10,978 bases of DNA from Desulfotomaculum sp. (GTDB taxonomy: Bacteria > Bacillota > Desulfotomaculia > Desulfotomaculales > Ammonificaceae). This document shows, piece by piece, positions 1 to 6,465 of this stretch. The position numbers and the translations under genes were made by a program. A model generated the notes under the pieces. It ran no database searches and was not told the DNA's origin. It saw only the letters and a program-made list of their open reading frames with translations. Within the stretch, counting starts at the first letter, position 1; the number at the start of each line of letters is the position of its first letter. Location: assembly GCA_012961725.1 (NCBI GenBank), contig DTYU01000158.1, forward strand, positions 1-10,978, in the 5' to 3' direction.

Positions 1-457
1 CAACCAGCATCCCTTGCAGCGTCTCAAGGGTCACCGCGCTTACCACCAGCCGCCCGCCAACGCGGAATATCCAGCGCAGGTAGCCGAGAATCTCTTGCAG
101 CCGACCGCCGCTGCCGCCCACGAAAACCCTGTCCGGCCGCGGCAAGCCGTACAGCACCGCCGGCGCCTCTCCCTGCACCACGACCATGTCCGTCCCTAAA
201 CGCCCCTGGTTGGCTGCGATCAGCCTGACACGCTCCGGTCGGGCCTCAACCGCGAAAACCCTGCCGCCCGGCATCAGCCGCGCCGCCTCTATCGCCACCG
301 AGCCCGTACCCGCGCCGATATCCCAAAAAACATTCTGCTGCAACAGCCGTAGCTTCGAAAGCACTATCACCCGGATCTCTTCACGGGTAAGCGGTACACC
401 GTCACGCAGAAAGGCATCATCCGGAATCCCTGGCGTCACATAGGGAAAATCACTCAA
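1..457 (-). CDS. cbiT: Cobalt-precorrin C15 methyltransferase / decarboxylase CbiT (3' end outside the window)
   Basis: CbiT is the SAM-dependent enzyme that methylates C15 of the corrin ring and decarboxylates the C12 acetate side chain in anaerobic cobalamin synthesis. About 152 residues are visible of the roughly 190 usual for the family; the C-terminus lies beyond base 1. The N-terminus reads MSDFPYVTPGIPDDAF, then LTREEIRV, and a class I SAM-binding motif DIGAGTGSVAIEAA at residues 46-59. An acidic residue follows the second strand (VFAVEARPER, about 67-76), and FVGGSGG lies at about 112-118. I chose the TTG at 457 because the family's FPYVTPGIPDD motif lies upstream of the alternative GTG at 439. 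With this start the gene overlaps the end of cbiD-cbiE by 8 bases, which suggests translational coupling. No strong ribosome binding site is visible, so the exact start is less certain than the identity. Confidence 0.9.
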   Translation of the reverse strand, partial: MSDFPYVTPGIPDDAFLRDGVPLTREEIRVIVLSKLRLLQQNVFWDIGAGTGSVAIEAARLMPGGRVFAVEARPERVRLIAANQGRLGTDMVVVQGEAPAVLYGLPRPDRVFVGGSGGRLQEILGYLRWIFRVGGRLVVSAVTLETLQGMLV

Positions 458-2216
458 GCACGATCACCACCGCGTTGGGGAAATCCTCCCGGGCTACTGC
501 CAGCTCCGACGCCGGCCCGCTAAAGGATTTTTCGGCGGGCAGCGAGAGATTGGAGAAAACGTATACCATCCTGTCTCCCATCCCCTGTGCCGCCAAAAAC
601 CGTCCCACCGCCTGAGGCGGGTGACGCGGGCTTGTGAAGACGAGCACCTTGGGTGACTCCTTAGTCGCTGCAAGCAAAGCCTCTTCGCCGGCGTCGCGCC
701 CGTGCACACTCACAAATACCGCGTCCTCATAGCCCATCCCCAGACGGGCAAAGGCGAGCGCCGCCGCGCTTATTCCTGGAACCACGGTAACCGGCAGCTC
801 CGGCTTTTCACGGCGAAGCGTCCGCAGGAAACTGAATAAACCGGGATCACCCGAAACCAGCACCACGACCGGGACCTCCCGGCACCGGGAGGCAATCACC
901 TCTATCAGCGGGCGGTATCCGCCCGTGATCCGGTAACTCTCCACCTCCGGCGGCCGGGGCTGTACCGCCGAGAGCGCCCTATTCCCGCCCACTATCACCT
1001 TCGCTGCCCGGATATACCGCCAGGCAGCCGGCGTGACATATGCGGGATCGCCTGGTCCCATTCCCACCACGTAAACCCCGGGCTGAATACCCGCAGCCCG
1101 ATACTTGGTTTGCTGAATGTCGGGCAGGGTCACACCCAATGATCCCGCGATCTCGCGTGCCGCCTGATCCAATCCTAAGATCGTGCCCTTTCTATCAAGC
1201 AATACCGCACCTGCCCGGAGCCGGTGCCGCACATAGGCCGCCGCCCGCCGGCTCGCCCGCTCCGCGGCTGCAGAAAAGAGATGGCGCAGCCCCGCCTCTT
1301 CCAGTAACGCCGCCGCCTCCTCCACGGTAGCCAGGCCGAGCAACCGGTTTACTAAGACCGGTGCCGCCCCTTCGGCCGCCGCCAAGGCGGCCAGGATCTC
1401 CAGCCGCCCGTCCGCCACGCGGCTGTGGGTATTAAAGATCCCGCCGGCCACCTTCATCAGCTTCCCGTGGTGGCCCCACAGGAGCACCTCTTCAATCCCG
1501 GCCGCCGCCGCGCGTTCAAGTATATAACCCACAAAGTTGGCCGTCTGGACCACGGCGGCCGGGGGAAAGCCGTAATCCGCAACCGCGATCCGTTCTCCCG
1601 TCCGCCCCGGCACCAGCACCAGCCGGCGGCATCCCTCAGCCGCCGCCACAGCCACCGCGCAGGCCAAGCTGTCCCGGTAGGCCTCTTCCGACATTGGCTT
1701 CACAATCCCGGTCGTTCCCAAGATGGAGATCCCGCCGACGATCCCCAGTCGCGGATTGAAGGTCTCCTTCGCGACCCTCTCCCCGCCCGGTACGCTGATC
1801 GTCACCTCCGCCCCCTCTCCCGGCGGCAGCACCGCCGCCACCTCTTGGATAATCAGCCGCCGCGGCACCGGGTTGATCGCCGGTTCGCCCACCGGCACCG
1901 CCAGTCCCGGGCGCGTAACCACGCCGACCCCCTCGCCGCCGCGCAACACCACCCCGGAGGCCGCAGGCCGCACCGTCGCGCAGATGGTGAGCCCGTCGGT
2001 CACGTCCGGGTCATCACCGGCGTCCTTCACCACGCCGCACCGCGCCCAGCCCTCACCTGCCACCGCCTCCGCAACCGGAAGGGTGATCTTCCGTCCGGAA
2101 GGAGCCGTAACCGTGACCGCCGCCGGTGCGCTGCTGTAAAAAAGGAGCAACGCCGCCGCCTTCGCCGCGGCCGCCGCGCACATCCCTGTCGTAAAGCCTT
2201 CGCGTAGCCTCTTCAA
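450..2216 (-). CDS. cbiD-cbiE: Fused CbiD-CbiE: cobalt-precorrin-5B C1-methyltransferase + cobalt-precorrin-7 C5-methyltransferase
   Basis: One 588-residue frame carries two enzymes of the anaerobic corrin pathway. Residues 1 to about 379 are CbiD: REGFTTG near the N-terminus (5-11), KDAGDDPDVTDG (about 64-75), GVVTRPGLAVPVGEPAINP (about 98-116), SILGTTGIVKPMSE (about 164-177) and GHHGKLMKVAGGIFNTHSR (about 248-266). Residues from about 380 to 588 are a full-length CbiE of the tetrapyrrole methylase fold, with VVGMGPGDP (383-391), VLVSGDPGLFSF (453-464) and PGISAA (480-485). No stop or restart separates the halves. The frame stays open up to ATGs at 2264 and 2246, but I start at the TTG at 2216. 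GGAGG sits 7 bases upstream of it, and translation then begins MKRLREGFTTG, as in normal CbiD. The gene lies behind a cobalamin riboswitch and overlaps cbiT by 8 bases. A sequencing frameshift is an unlikely cause of the fusion because both halves share one clean frame. Confidence 0.93.
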   Translation of the reverse strand: MKRLREGFTTGMCAAAAAKAAALLLFYSSAPAAVTVTAPSGRKITLPVAEAVAGEGWARCGVVKDAGDDPDVTDGLTICATVRPAASGVVLRGGEGVGVVTRPGLAVPVGEPAINPVPRRLIIQEVAAVLPPGEGAEVTISVPGGERVAKETFNPRLGIVGGISILGTTGIVKPMSEEAYRDSLACAVAVAAAEGCRRLVLVPGRTGERIAVADYGFPPAAVVQTANFVGYILERAAAAGIEEVLLWGHHGKLMKVAGGIFNTHSRVADGRLEILAALAAAEGAAPVLVNRLLGLATVEEAAALLEEAGLRHLFSAAAERASRRAAAYVRHRLRAGAVLLDRKGTILGLDQAAREIAGSLGVTLPDIQQTKYRAAGIQPGVYVVGMGPGDPAYVTPAAWRYIRAAKVIVGGNRALSAVQPRPPEVESYRITGGYRPLIEVIASRCREVPVVVLVSGDPGLFSFLRTLRREKPELPVTVVPGISAAALAFARLGMGYEDAVFVSVHGRDAGEEALLAATKESPKVLVFTSPRHPPQAVGRFLAAQGMGDRMVYVFSNLSLPAEKSFSGPASELAVAREDFPNAVVIVLE

Positions 2217-2382
2217 TATCCTTCCTCCGGATAGAACTAAAGGCATTTGAAAAAATCCGCACACTTCCGCCTCCGGGCAGTTGACGACTCCTGCCGCCCC
2301 AACTCCGAACCGTAATCGCTTCGTTTCATAAACGTAGCCCGCTCTTGCGCCGTCTTACTCACTTCCGTCAACAAAGCAGCGC
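2217..2382 (-). other. Untranslated stretch between riboswitch terminator and cbiD-cbiE
   Basis: This is the leader segment transcribed when the terminator is not formed. It holds the cbiD-cbiE ribosome binding site at its end. An open frame of about 60 codons crosses it and the terminator, but it has no good ribosome binding site and I do not recognise the product, so I do not call a gene. Confidence 0.5.
2224..2228 (-). promoter_or_regulatory. Ribosome binding site that fixes the TTG start of cbiD-cbiE
   Basis: On the minus strand GGAGG is followed by seven bases and then TTG at 2216-2214. The upstream in-frame ATGs at 2264 and 2246 lack such a site. If they were used they would add residues before the family's normal N-terminus. 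Confidence 0.75.
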
Positions 2383-2422
2383 AAAAAAAAACAAACAACC
2401 CCGCTTTACGCAATACCGGGGT
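2383..2422 (-). terminator. Intrinsic terminator in the cobalamin riboswitch leader
   Basis: On the minus strand ACCCCG (2422-2417) can pair with CGGGGT (2403-2398) around a 13-base loop. A T-rich run follows, ending in about nine consecutive T (2391-2383). It lies about 65 bases downstream of the B12 box and about 170 bases before the cbiD-cbiE start. That is the expected place for the regulated terminator of a riboswitch that represses by premature termination. The stem is only 6 bp, so the role is inferred from position and the T tract. Confidence 0.7.
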
Positions 2423-2483
2423 CATTACGGCAAAGAAACACCACCGTTTCAACCCCCTTCCCGCGAAGGACGCCGAAAATCCA

Positions 2484-2705
2484 GCCGTGGCAGGTCTCCT
2501 GGCTTCCGTTCCTCGCCGCTCCCGGCCTTCCCGCCAGGCAGCCAATCCCGTGGCGCACCTTACTCTCCTGTAGGCACGCCCAACTGACTGATCATCGAGC
2601 AGTGGCCAAACTCCGGGAGCGGCTCCCGGTTACAGTGGCGGGGCCGCGCAGGACTTACACCTGCTTCCCTATTCTCCCCGTGGGATGCCGCTGAAAAACT
2701 TCGTC
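2484..2705 (-). ncRNA. Cobalamin (adenosylcobalamin) riboswitch
   Basis: Read on the minus strand, the conserved cobalamin riboswitch elements occur in order. GGGGAGAATAGGGAAG lies at about 2679-2664, followed by GGTGTAAGTCC. GCGGCCCCGCCACTGT lies at about 2647-2632. A perfect hairpin CCGGGAG-CCG-CTCCCGG spans 2629-2613. The GCCACTG element is at about 2606-2600, and the 3' B12 box AAGCCAGGAGACCTGCC is at 2505-2489. The exact outer ends (P1) are uncertain by some 10-20 bases. It precedes an intrinsic terminator and then cbiD-cbiE, so it should shut down corrin-ring methylation genes when adenosylcobalamin is plentiful. Confidence 0.95.
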
Positions 2706-2818
2706 TGGCAAACGAGTCATACGCGCTTTTGCGCGGCTCCCTAACTCGGCCCTTAGTCATCGGCTGCCGATTTTGTCGGAATCATAGCAGGGCTTCACCT
2801 CAACCGAACTCTTACGCT

Positions 2819-2853
2819 TTTCCGACCTCCGGCCTCTGGCCTCCGACCTCCGA
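2819..2853. repeat. Tandem degenerate heptamer repeat (CCTCYGR)
   Basis: Four contiguous 7-base units CCTCCGG, CCTCTGG, CCTCCGA and CCTCCGA occupy 2826-2853. A partial fifth unit (TTTCCGA) sits at 2819-2825. It lies in the leader between the promoter and the riboswitch. The units are longer than codons and lie outside any supported gene. Function unknown. Confidence 0.75.
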
Positions 2854-2890
2854 ATCAGGGCACCACGGCGGGTCATATTCAGTTTTGCAA

Positions 2891-2919
2891 ATTATAAAAC
2901 CTTTGCCCCGGATAGTCAA
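2891..2919 (-). promoter_or_regulatory. Sigma-A promoter of the riboswitch-cbiDE-cbiT operon
   Basis: TTGACT (-35, 2919-2914) and TATAAT (-10, 2896-2891) are separated by exactly 17 bases on the minus strand, close to the housekeeping consensus. Transcription should begin near 2884, giving a leader of about 180 bases before the riboswitch core. The -35 lies only about 7 bases past the cobS stop codon. Readthrough from cobS would therefore also enter the riboswitch. Confidence 0.8.
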
Positions 2920-2925
2920 CTCCGT

Positions 2926-3654
2926 TCAACCATAACAGGCCAAACCTACGGCGAGTACGAAGACCTCCAGTACCTCGCCAATCGCCCCGTAAGTATCGCC
3001 GGTGAGCCCCCCAAGACGGCGGCTCAAAAAAAGCGACACGAGGAAGACGACTGGAAAAGCAGCCAATGCCACGCAGCAGCCGGCAAACCCGCCGAAACCG
3101 GAAGTTATCGCCAACGCCAAGATCGTCGCCACCGCTGCCTCCGGCCAGCGGGTATGCTCCTTGTAAAGCCTGCCTTGGCCCTCAGGCCGCGCGTACGGAA
3201 AAAAGAGGATCGCCCAGACCATCCCGGTACGTCCCACCACCGGCACGAGCAGGATCATTTGCCAAGCCCCTACTGCCACAAGCGACTGAAAGGCGGCGAA
3301 CCGAAGGAGCAGCAGAACAACCGCTCCCGTTACCCCAAAGGCCCCGACCCGGCTGTCTCGCATGATCGCCAAGCGCTCGGCCGCATCCCGCCCGCCGAAG
3401 GCATCGACCGTATCGATAAAACCGTCGAGGTGCACCCCGCCGGTCATGATAATCCCCCCCGCAACCAGCAGGGCAGCGACCACCGGCGGCGGCCAGAGCA
3501 GGGTGGCACCAAAATATACGGCGGTCAGGGCGCCGCCTACCAGCAGCCCCACCAGCGGGAAAAACGCCGTCCCGCGTCCGAAAGCAACAGGGTCAAACGG
3601 GACTCTCCCCACCGGCAGGCAGGTGAGATTTTGCACCGTCAGCAGAAAAGACAA
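2926..3654 (-). CDS. cobS: Adenosylcobinamide-GDP ribazoletransferase (cobalamin synthase) CobS
   Basis: CobS is an integral membrane enzyme that joins alpha-ribazole (or its phosphate) to adenosylcobinamide-GDP, the last step that assembles the nucleotide loop. The 242-residue protein has the expected length. It shows the metal-binding signature HLDGFIDTVDA (75-85), then ERLAIMRDSRVGAFG (93-107), and the C-terminal signature GGLTGDTYGAIGEVLEV (215-231). Several long hydrophobic segments (about 30-50, 57-72, 108-125, 130-152, 173-212) fit a multi-spanning membrane protein. The start is a TTG 31 bases after the cbiB stop. There is no convincing ribosome binding site, and no ATG or GTG lies close upstream, so translation may be coupled to cbiB and the start is tentative. 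It belongs with the upstream DUF3842-cbiB unit rather than with the riboswitch-controlled operon. Confidence 0.93.
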   Translation of the reverse strand: MSFLLTVQNLTCLPVGRVPFDPVAFGRGTAFFPLVGLLVGGALTAVYFGATLLWPPPVVAALLVAGGIIMTGGVHLDGFIDTVDAFGGRDAAERLAIMRDSRVGAFGVTGAVVLLLLRFAAFQSLVAVGAWQMILLVPVVGRTGMVWAILFFPYARPEGQGRLYKEHTRWPEAAVATILALAITSGFGGFAGCCVALAAFPVVFLVSLFLSRRLGGLTGDTYGAIGEVLEVFVLAVGLACYG

Positions 3655-3685
3655 AATAAATCTGATATCCGGCCGCCTCCCAACC

Positions 3686-4654
3686 TCAACCGCCAGTCAA
3701 TCTCTCACCTAAAAGCCGGAACACAGACCCTAAGAGCACGGCAAGCGCCGCCACCGTATAGAGCATCTTCACCGCGGCATGGATATGCCCCGGTTCAAGC
3801 CCTACCACGCGCTCACCGATACCCGGTCGCAATATAACAACCCCCCTGTACCGACAGGCTCCCCCCAGCTCAACCCCTAAATAACCCGCCATCGCCGCCT
3901 CCGGTATCCCGCTGTTGGGGCTTGGGTGCTTGCGCGCATCCCGGCGCAGCATACGCCATACCCGCCGCCAATCTCCTCCCCGCAAGAAGGCTGCCATGAC
4001 AAAAAGCGCACCGGTTAACCGTGCAGGAAGATAGTTCAACAGGTCGTCCAACCGCGCCGACGCCCAGCCTAAGTACCGGTAATCGCCGTGAGGGTAACCG
4101 ATCATCGAATCCAGCGTGTTCACGGTCCGGTAGGCGAGCGCAAGCGGCGCCCCGCCGATAAACGCAAAGAAGAGGGGGGCCACCACCGCGTCGACCGTGT
4201 TTTCGGCAACACTCTCAACAGCCGCCTTCGTTACACCTTCAGTGTCGAGGTGCGCGGTCTCCCGCCCCACGATCTCGCCGACCCGCTCCCGGGCCGATGA
4301 GAGGCTGCCCTCAGCGAGTGGCCGACGAACAGCCTGGGCCGCAGTTGCCAGGCCTTTCAGGGCGATGGCAGTGGAAAGAAGGTAGACCTCGCAGAGGATT
4401 CCAACTTCCCGGTTCATGCCGTACAATACCGCTAAGGCTTGCTCGACCATTAGGTATATGGCAACCGGAAGAATCACCGCAATGACAGTTCCGCCCGCCG
4501 TAAGGATTATCCGGTTCTTTCCCAATCTTCTGATGAGACGCTCGAAAAACGCAATCACCCGGCCCAAGAATCGAACCGGGTGAGGAAGCCAGGGCGGATC
4601 GCTGATGAGGAGATCAACCAAAAGGGCCGCCAGGATGACAAACACATACTTCAT
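3686..4654 (-). CDS. cbiB: Adenosylcobinamide-phosphate synthase CbiB (CobD family)
   Basis: CbiB is a membrane protein that amidates adenosylcobyric acid with aminopropanol (phosphate) to give adenosylcobinamide (phosphate). The 322-residue product shows the N-terminal DLLISDPPWLPHPVRFLG (14-31) and the conserved AVESVAENTVDAVVAPLF (145-162). It also has RTVNTLDSMIGY (176-187), GWASARLDDLLNYLPARLTG (196-215) and HPSPNSGIPEAAMAGYLGV (243-261), with membrane segments at about 3-17, 49-70, 155-175, 212-224 and 297-313. I start at the ATG at 4654, four bases after the DUF3842 stop, because it gives the family N-terminus. An upstream in-frame start at 4699 would lie inside DUF3842 and add 15 unrelated residues. 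The tight spacing to DUF3842 and the 31-base gap to cobS indicate one transcript. Some organisms name this gene cobD. Confidence 0.94.
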   Translation of the reverse strand: MKYVFVILAALLVDLLISDPPWLPHPVRFLGRVIAFFERLIRRLGKNRIILTAGGTVIAVILPVAIYLMVEQALAVLYGMNREVGILCEVYLLSTAIALKGLATAAQAVRRPLAEGSLSSARERVGEIVGRETAHLDTEGVTKAAVESVAENTVDAVVAPLFFAFIGGAPLALAYRTVNTLDSMIGYPHGDYRYLGWASARLDDLLNYLPARLTGALFVMAAFLRGGDWRRVWRMLRRDARKHPSPNSGIPEAAMAGYLGVELGGACRYRGVVILRPGIGERVVGLEPGHIHAAVKMLYTVAALAVLLGSVFRLLGERLTGG

Positions 4655-4658
4655 CTTT

Positions 4659-5081
4659 CTACCGGTCCAGGCTGCATATTGAATCCCTGACCCGGCCAAC
4701 CAGCTCGTCGATCAAGTGCGGCAGTGGTTCGTATCGATATCCGACCAACTCGATCCTTCCGCGCAGCAAAGGGAGGAGTATTTTGGGGGCTTCACTCGCG
4801 GCGATCGATTCGGCCATCCGCGGCGTTACTTCTCCGAGCATCGCGTTCGGTATCAGGATGCTGAGCGGGCCGACGATGAGATTCACCCGGTGTACATTCC
4901 AGACCACCGCGTTTTCGCCGCTTGCACCCTCATTGGCGCCGGCCTTCAACATCATAGATGTTGCCAGGGCGTTCGTTCCTAAGGCTAAAATTTCCACATC
5001 TTCGGGCAGTTCACGTCGCAACTTTTCCGTGATGTGTTTGCCGATGCCGCCTCCCTGCCCGTCAATGACCGCTACGCGCAT
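4659..5081 (-). CDS. DUF3842 family protein, function unknown, in the cobalamin cluster
   Basis: The 140-residue protein matches my recollection of the uncharacterised DUF3842 family. It begins MRVAVIDGQGGGIGKHI, with a glycine-rich loop (8-14) after a first beta strand. It continues with ALGTNALATSMMLKAGANEG (33-52) and a hydrophobic LIVGPLSILIPNAMLGEVTP (68-87). The layout resembles a small Rossmann-like nucleotide-binding fold, but this is inference. No signal peptide or clear membrane segment is seen. The ATG at 5081 is preceded by AGGGG with a 7-base spacer. A longer frame from 5105 starts within the predicted -10 and transcription start, so it is unlikely. It is the first gene of the unit ending cbiB-cobS, and its stop is four bases before the cbiB start. 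A role in corrinoid assembly or handling is suggested by position only. Confidence 0.85.
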   Translation of the reverse strand: MRVAVIDGQGGGIGKHITEKLRRELPEDVEILALGTNALATSMMLKAGANEGASGENAVVWNVHRVNLIVGPLSILIPNAMLGEVTPRMAESIAASEAPKILLPLLRGRIELVGYRYEPLPHLIDELVGRVRDSICSLDR

Positions 5082-5104
5082 CGCCCGTCCCCTTTCAGGC
5101 TCCA

Positions 5105-5110
5105 ATTATA
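5105..5110 (-). promoter_or_regulatory. Extended -10 promoter of DUF3842-cbiB-cobS
   Basis: TATAAT (5110-5105) is preceded by TGT, giving the extended -10 motif TGnTATAAT. There is no good -35 at the standard distance (only a T-rich stretch). Transcription would start near 5098, so the leader is under 20 bases and just fits the ribosome binding site. No riboswitch can be present upstream of this unit. Confidence 0.6.
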
Positions 5111-5127
5111 ACACAGGGGAGCTAAAC

Positions 5128-5151
5128 AAAAAAAGGACGTTTTTACAGTCC
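5128..5151 (-). terminator. Possible weak terminator after the coiled-coil gene
   Basis: On the minus strand GGAC (5151-5148) can pair with GTCC (5138-5135), followed by seven T (5134-5128). The stem is only 4 bp with a 9-base loop, so termination would be weak. It lies between the coiled-coil gene and the DUF3842 promoter, where a boundary is expected. Confidence 0.3.
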
Positions 5152-5195
5152 CGTAAGCTGTCAACTTTTTGAACAGTTAGAAACAATTCCCAGCC

Positions 5196-5216
5196 TGTGT
5201 ATAAATTTGTGGATAA
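5196..5216 (-). promoter_or_regulatory. Two tandem DnaA boxes
   Basis: On the minus strand TTATCCACA (5216-5208) and TTATACACA (5204-5196) both match the DnaA-box consensus TTWTNCACA exactly. They have the same orientation and a 3-base spacer. They lie outside any gene, just after the coiled-coil gene and about 90 bases upstream of the DUF3842-cbiB-cobS promoter. The match is seen directly; binding and regulation by DnaA are inferred. Confidence 0.6.
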
Positions 5217-5226
5217 GTCGCGGGTC

Positions 5227-5499
5227 TCAAGAGCTCTGACTGGTTTTTCCAAGCAGTTTTGACTGCAGTTCGATGATTTGCTGGTTCTTTCTTAGAATCG
5301 ACCGCGCGTAACGTGCGTTCGCCCGTTGCAACCGGCGGTTTTCTTTTTCAAGCTTACTTAGAAAAACGTTCCGGTCCGTCTCTACCCGTTCCAAAAGATG
5401 GAGCAGCACCCTTCTGCTCAACCGTGCCTGGGCCAATTTCTCTTCAAGGTCGCGTACTCGCGCCATCAGTTGCCTTACCTCATCAATCTCCTGGAACAA
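5227..5499 (-). CDS. Small coiled-coil protein of unknown function
   Basis: I do not recognise this 90-residue protein. It is highly charged and, apart from short loops, looks helical. Residues about 3-62 show leucine/valine/isoleucine spacing typical of a coiled coil (MARVRDLEEKLAQARLSRRV, then LLHLLERVETDRNVFLSKLE). An Arg/Asn-rich stretch follows (ENRRLQRANARYARSI), then a final amphipathic helix ending ELQSKLLGKTSQSS. There is no signal peptide, membrane segment or cysteine. The start is a TTG at 5499, backed by a strong site on the minus strand (GGGAGG, 7-base spacer). It lies 90 bases after the PHP-domain gene, with no obvious promoter or terminator in between. It could be a structural or scaffolding partner, or a nucleic-acid-associated protein given its basic character. 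Neither is shown by the sequence. Confidence 0.75.
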   Translation of the reverse strand: MFQEIDEVRQLMARVRDLEEKLAQARLSRRVLLHLLERVETDRNVFLSKLEKENRRLQRANARYARSILRKNQQIIELQSKLLGKTSQSS

Positions 5500-5589
5500 G
5501 ATTGCCCCTCCCTTTTAAGTTGGTTCCAGGAATAGTAATATGCAGAACCTCCTTGATGTAGACGCCGGAGCAAAGGCATTTTTCAACCT

Positions 5590-6465
5590 TCATGCACCCC
5601 GCCCCCTTGCTGCCGCCTGCAGCCTTTGCACAACGCTGAGAGGTACCAATGCCGCTCCTAACGGAAAGCGGTGCTTTGGACCGTGATAGTCTGAACCGCC
5701 CGTAATTATCAGCCGGTATCTTTCGGCCAGCCTGCGCAAGTTTGCGCGCTGCGCCTCGGTGTGGTCAGGGTAATCAACCTCTATGCCGCATAAGCCCGCC
5801 GCCACCAGCCGCTCAACGATCCCTTCGCTCCTGCTCACCCCCGGATGTGCCAATACCGGGGCGCCGCCTGCCTTCCTGATCAACCGCACCGCCTCCAGCG
5901 GCGAAAAACGGGCCCGCGGAACATAAGCGGGACAGCCGCGCCCGATTAGCCGCCGAAATGCCTCGTCGATCGAAGCGGCGTAACCTTTCTCCACCAAAAT
6001 CCAGGCTATGTGCGGTCTCCCTACCACACCCTGTACCGACTGCTGAACCTCCTCAACGGTAATCGAAACGCCTAAAGACTGCAGCCGCCCCACTATTTTG
6101 GCCGCCCGCTCACGGCGCTGCCGGTGTAAGTGGTGAAGTTGTGAGAGCATCAGGGGATGGCTGGGATCGATAAAATAGCCGAGGACGTGAACCTCCCGGC
6201 CGTCCTCCTCGGTGCTGATTTCAACCCCGGGCACCACCAGAATTCGCCCGCGAGCGGTGCTTTGCGCCGGTCTTATCCCTTCGACCGTATCGTGGTCGGT
6301 GATGGCGATCGCCCCCAAACCCAAAGCTATCGCCCGTTCCACAACCTCCTCCGGCGTCTCTGAACCATCGGACGCCGTGGTGTGGACATGCAGATCGCAC
6401 CAGTCGCAAAACTGTTCTACGTCTATACCCGCCAGGCGGGCTGTTTCGTTTCTAAAGTCCGACAT
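5590..6465 (-). CDS. PHP-domain metal-dependent phosphoesterase (YciV/RNase AM-like)
   Basis: The 291-residue protein belongs to the PHP superfamily and most resembles the stand-alone enzymes that include E. coli YciV/RnmA, a 5'-3' exonuclease on short RNA and 3',5'-bisnucleotides. The trinuclear metal-site residues are all present: H26 and H28 in DLHVHTTASDG with D33, H58 in ITDHDT, E82 in PGVEIS, H93 in EVHVLGY, H207 in LAHPGV, and D259 plus H261 in GGSDYHG. An insertion after the first motifs (about 105-205) contains GRPHIAW (149-155), as in this subfamily. There is no signal peptide, so it is cytoplasmic. The ATG at 6465 has GGAGG upstream but with a long spacer of about 13 bases, and a short N-terminal extension precedes the first motif. 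It sits 92 bases after the dipeptidase gene. The exact substrate (nucleotide, oligoribonucleotide or other phosphate ester) cannot be read from the sequence. Confidence 0.9.
   Translation of the reverse strand: MSDFRNETARLAGIDVEQFCDWCDLHVHTTASDGSETPEEVVERAIALGLGAIAITDHDTVEGIRPAQSTARGRILVVPGVEISTEEDGREVHVLGYFIDPSHPLMLSQLHHLHRQRRERAAKIVGRLQSLGVSITVEEVQQSVQGVVGRPHIAWILVEKGYAASIDEAFRRLIGRGCPAYVPRARFSPLEAVRLIRKAGGAPVLAHPGVSRSEGIVERLVAAGLCGIEVDYPDHTEAQRANLRRLAERYRLIITGGSDYHGPKHRFPLGAALVPLSVVQRLQAAARGRGA

Noticed and set aside
1425..2207. Long plus-strand open frame (260 codons) antisense to cbiD.
   Set aside because: It is Arg/His/Pro-rich, as expected for the shadow of a GC-rich gene, and no ribosome binding site or family similarity is visible.
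2237..2545. Minus-strand open frame of 102 codons across the riboswitch 3' end, the terminator and the cbiD-cbiE leader.
   Set aside because: It overlaps the B12 box and the terminator hairpin, lacks a ribosome binding site, and has no recognisable protein features.
3154..3837. Long plus-strand open frame (227 codons) antisense to cobS and the end of cbiB.
   Set aside because: Its composition is that of a shadow frame and it overlaps two clearly recognised genes.
5159..5164. A perfect TTGACA -35 hexamer on the minus strand upstream of DUF3842.
   Set aside because: No -10-like sequence lies 16-18 bases downstream. The extended -10 at 5105-5110 is too far away.
5475..5579. A 34-codon minus-strand frame between the PHP and coiled-coil genes (MPLLRRLHQGGSAYYYSWNQ...).
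   Set aside because: It has only a weak ribosome binding site, overlaps the start of the coiled-coil gene, and its product is not recognisable.
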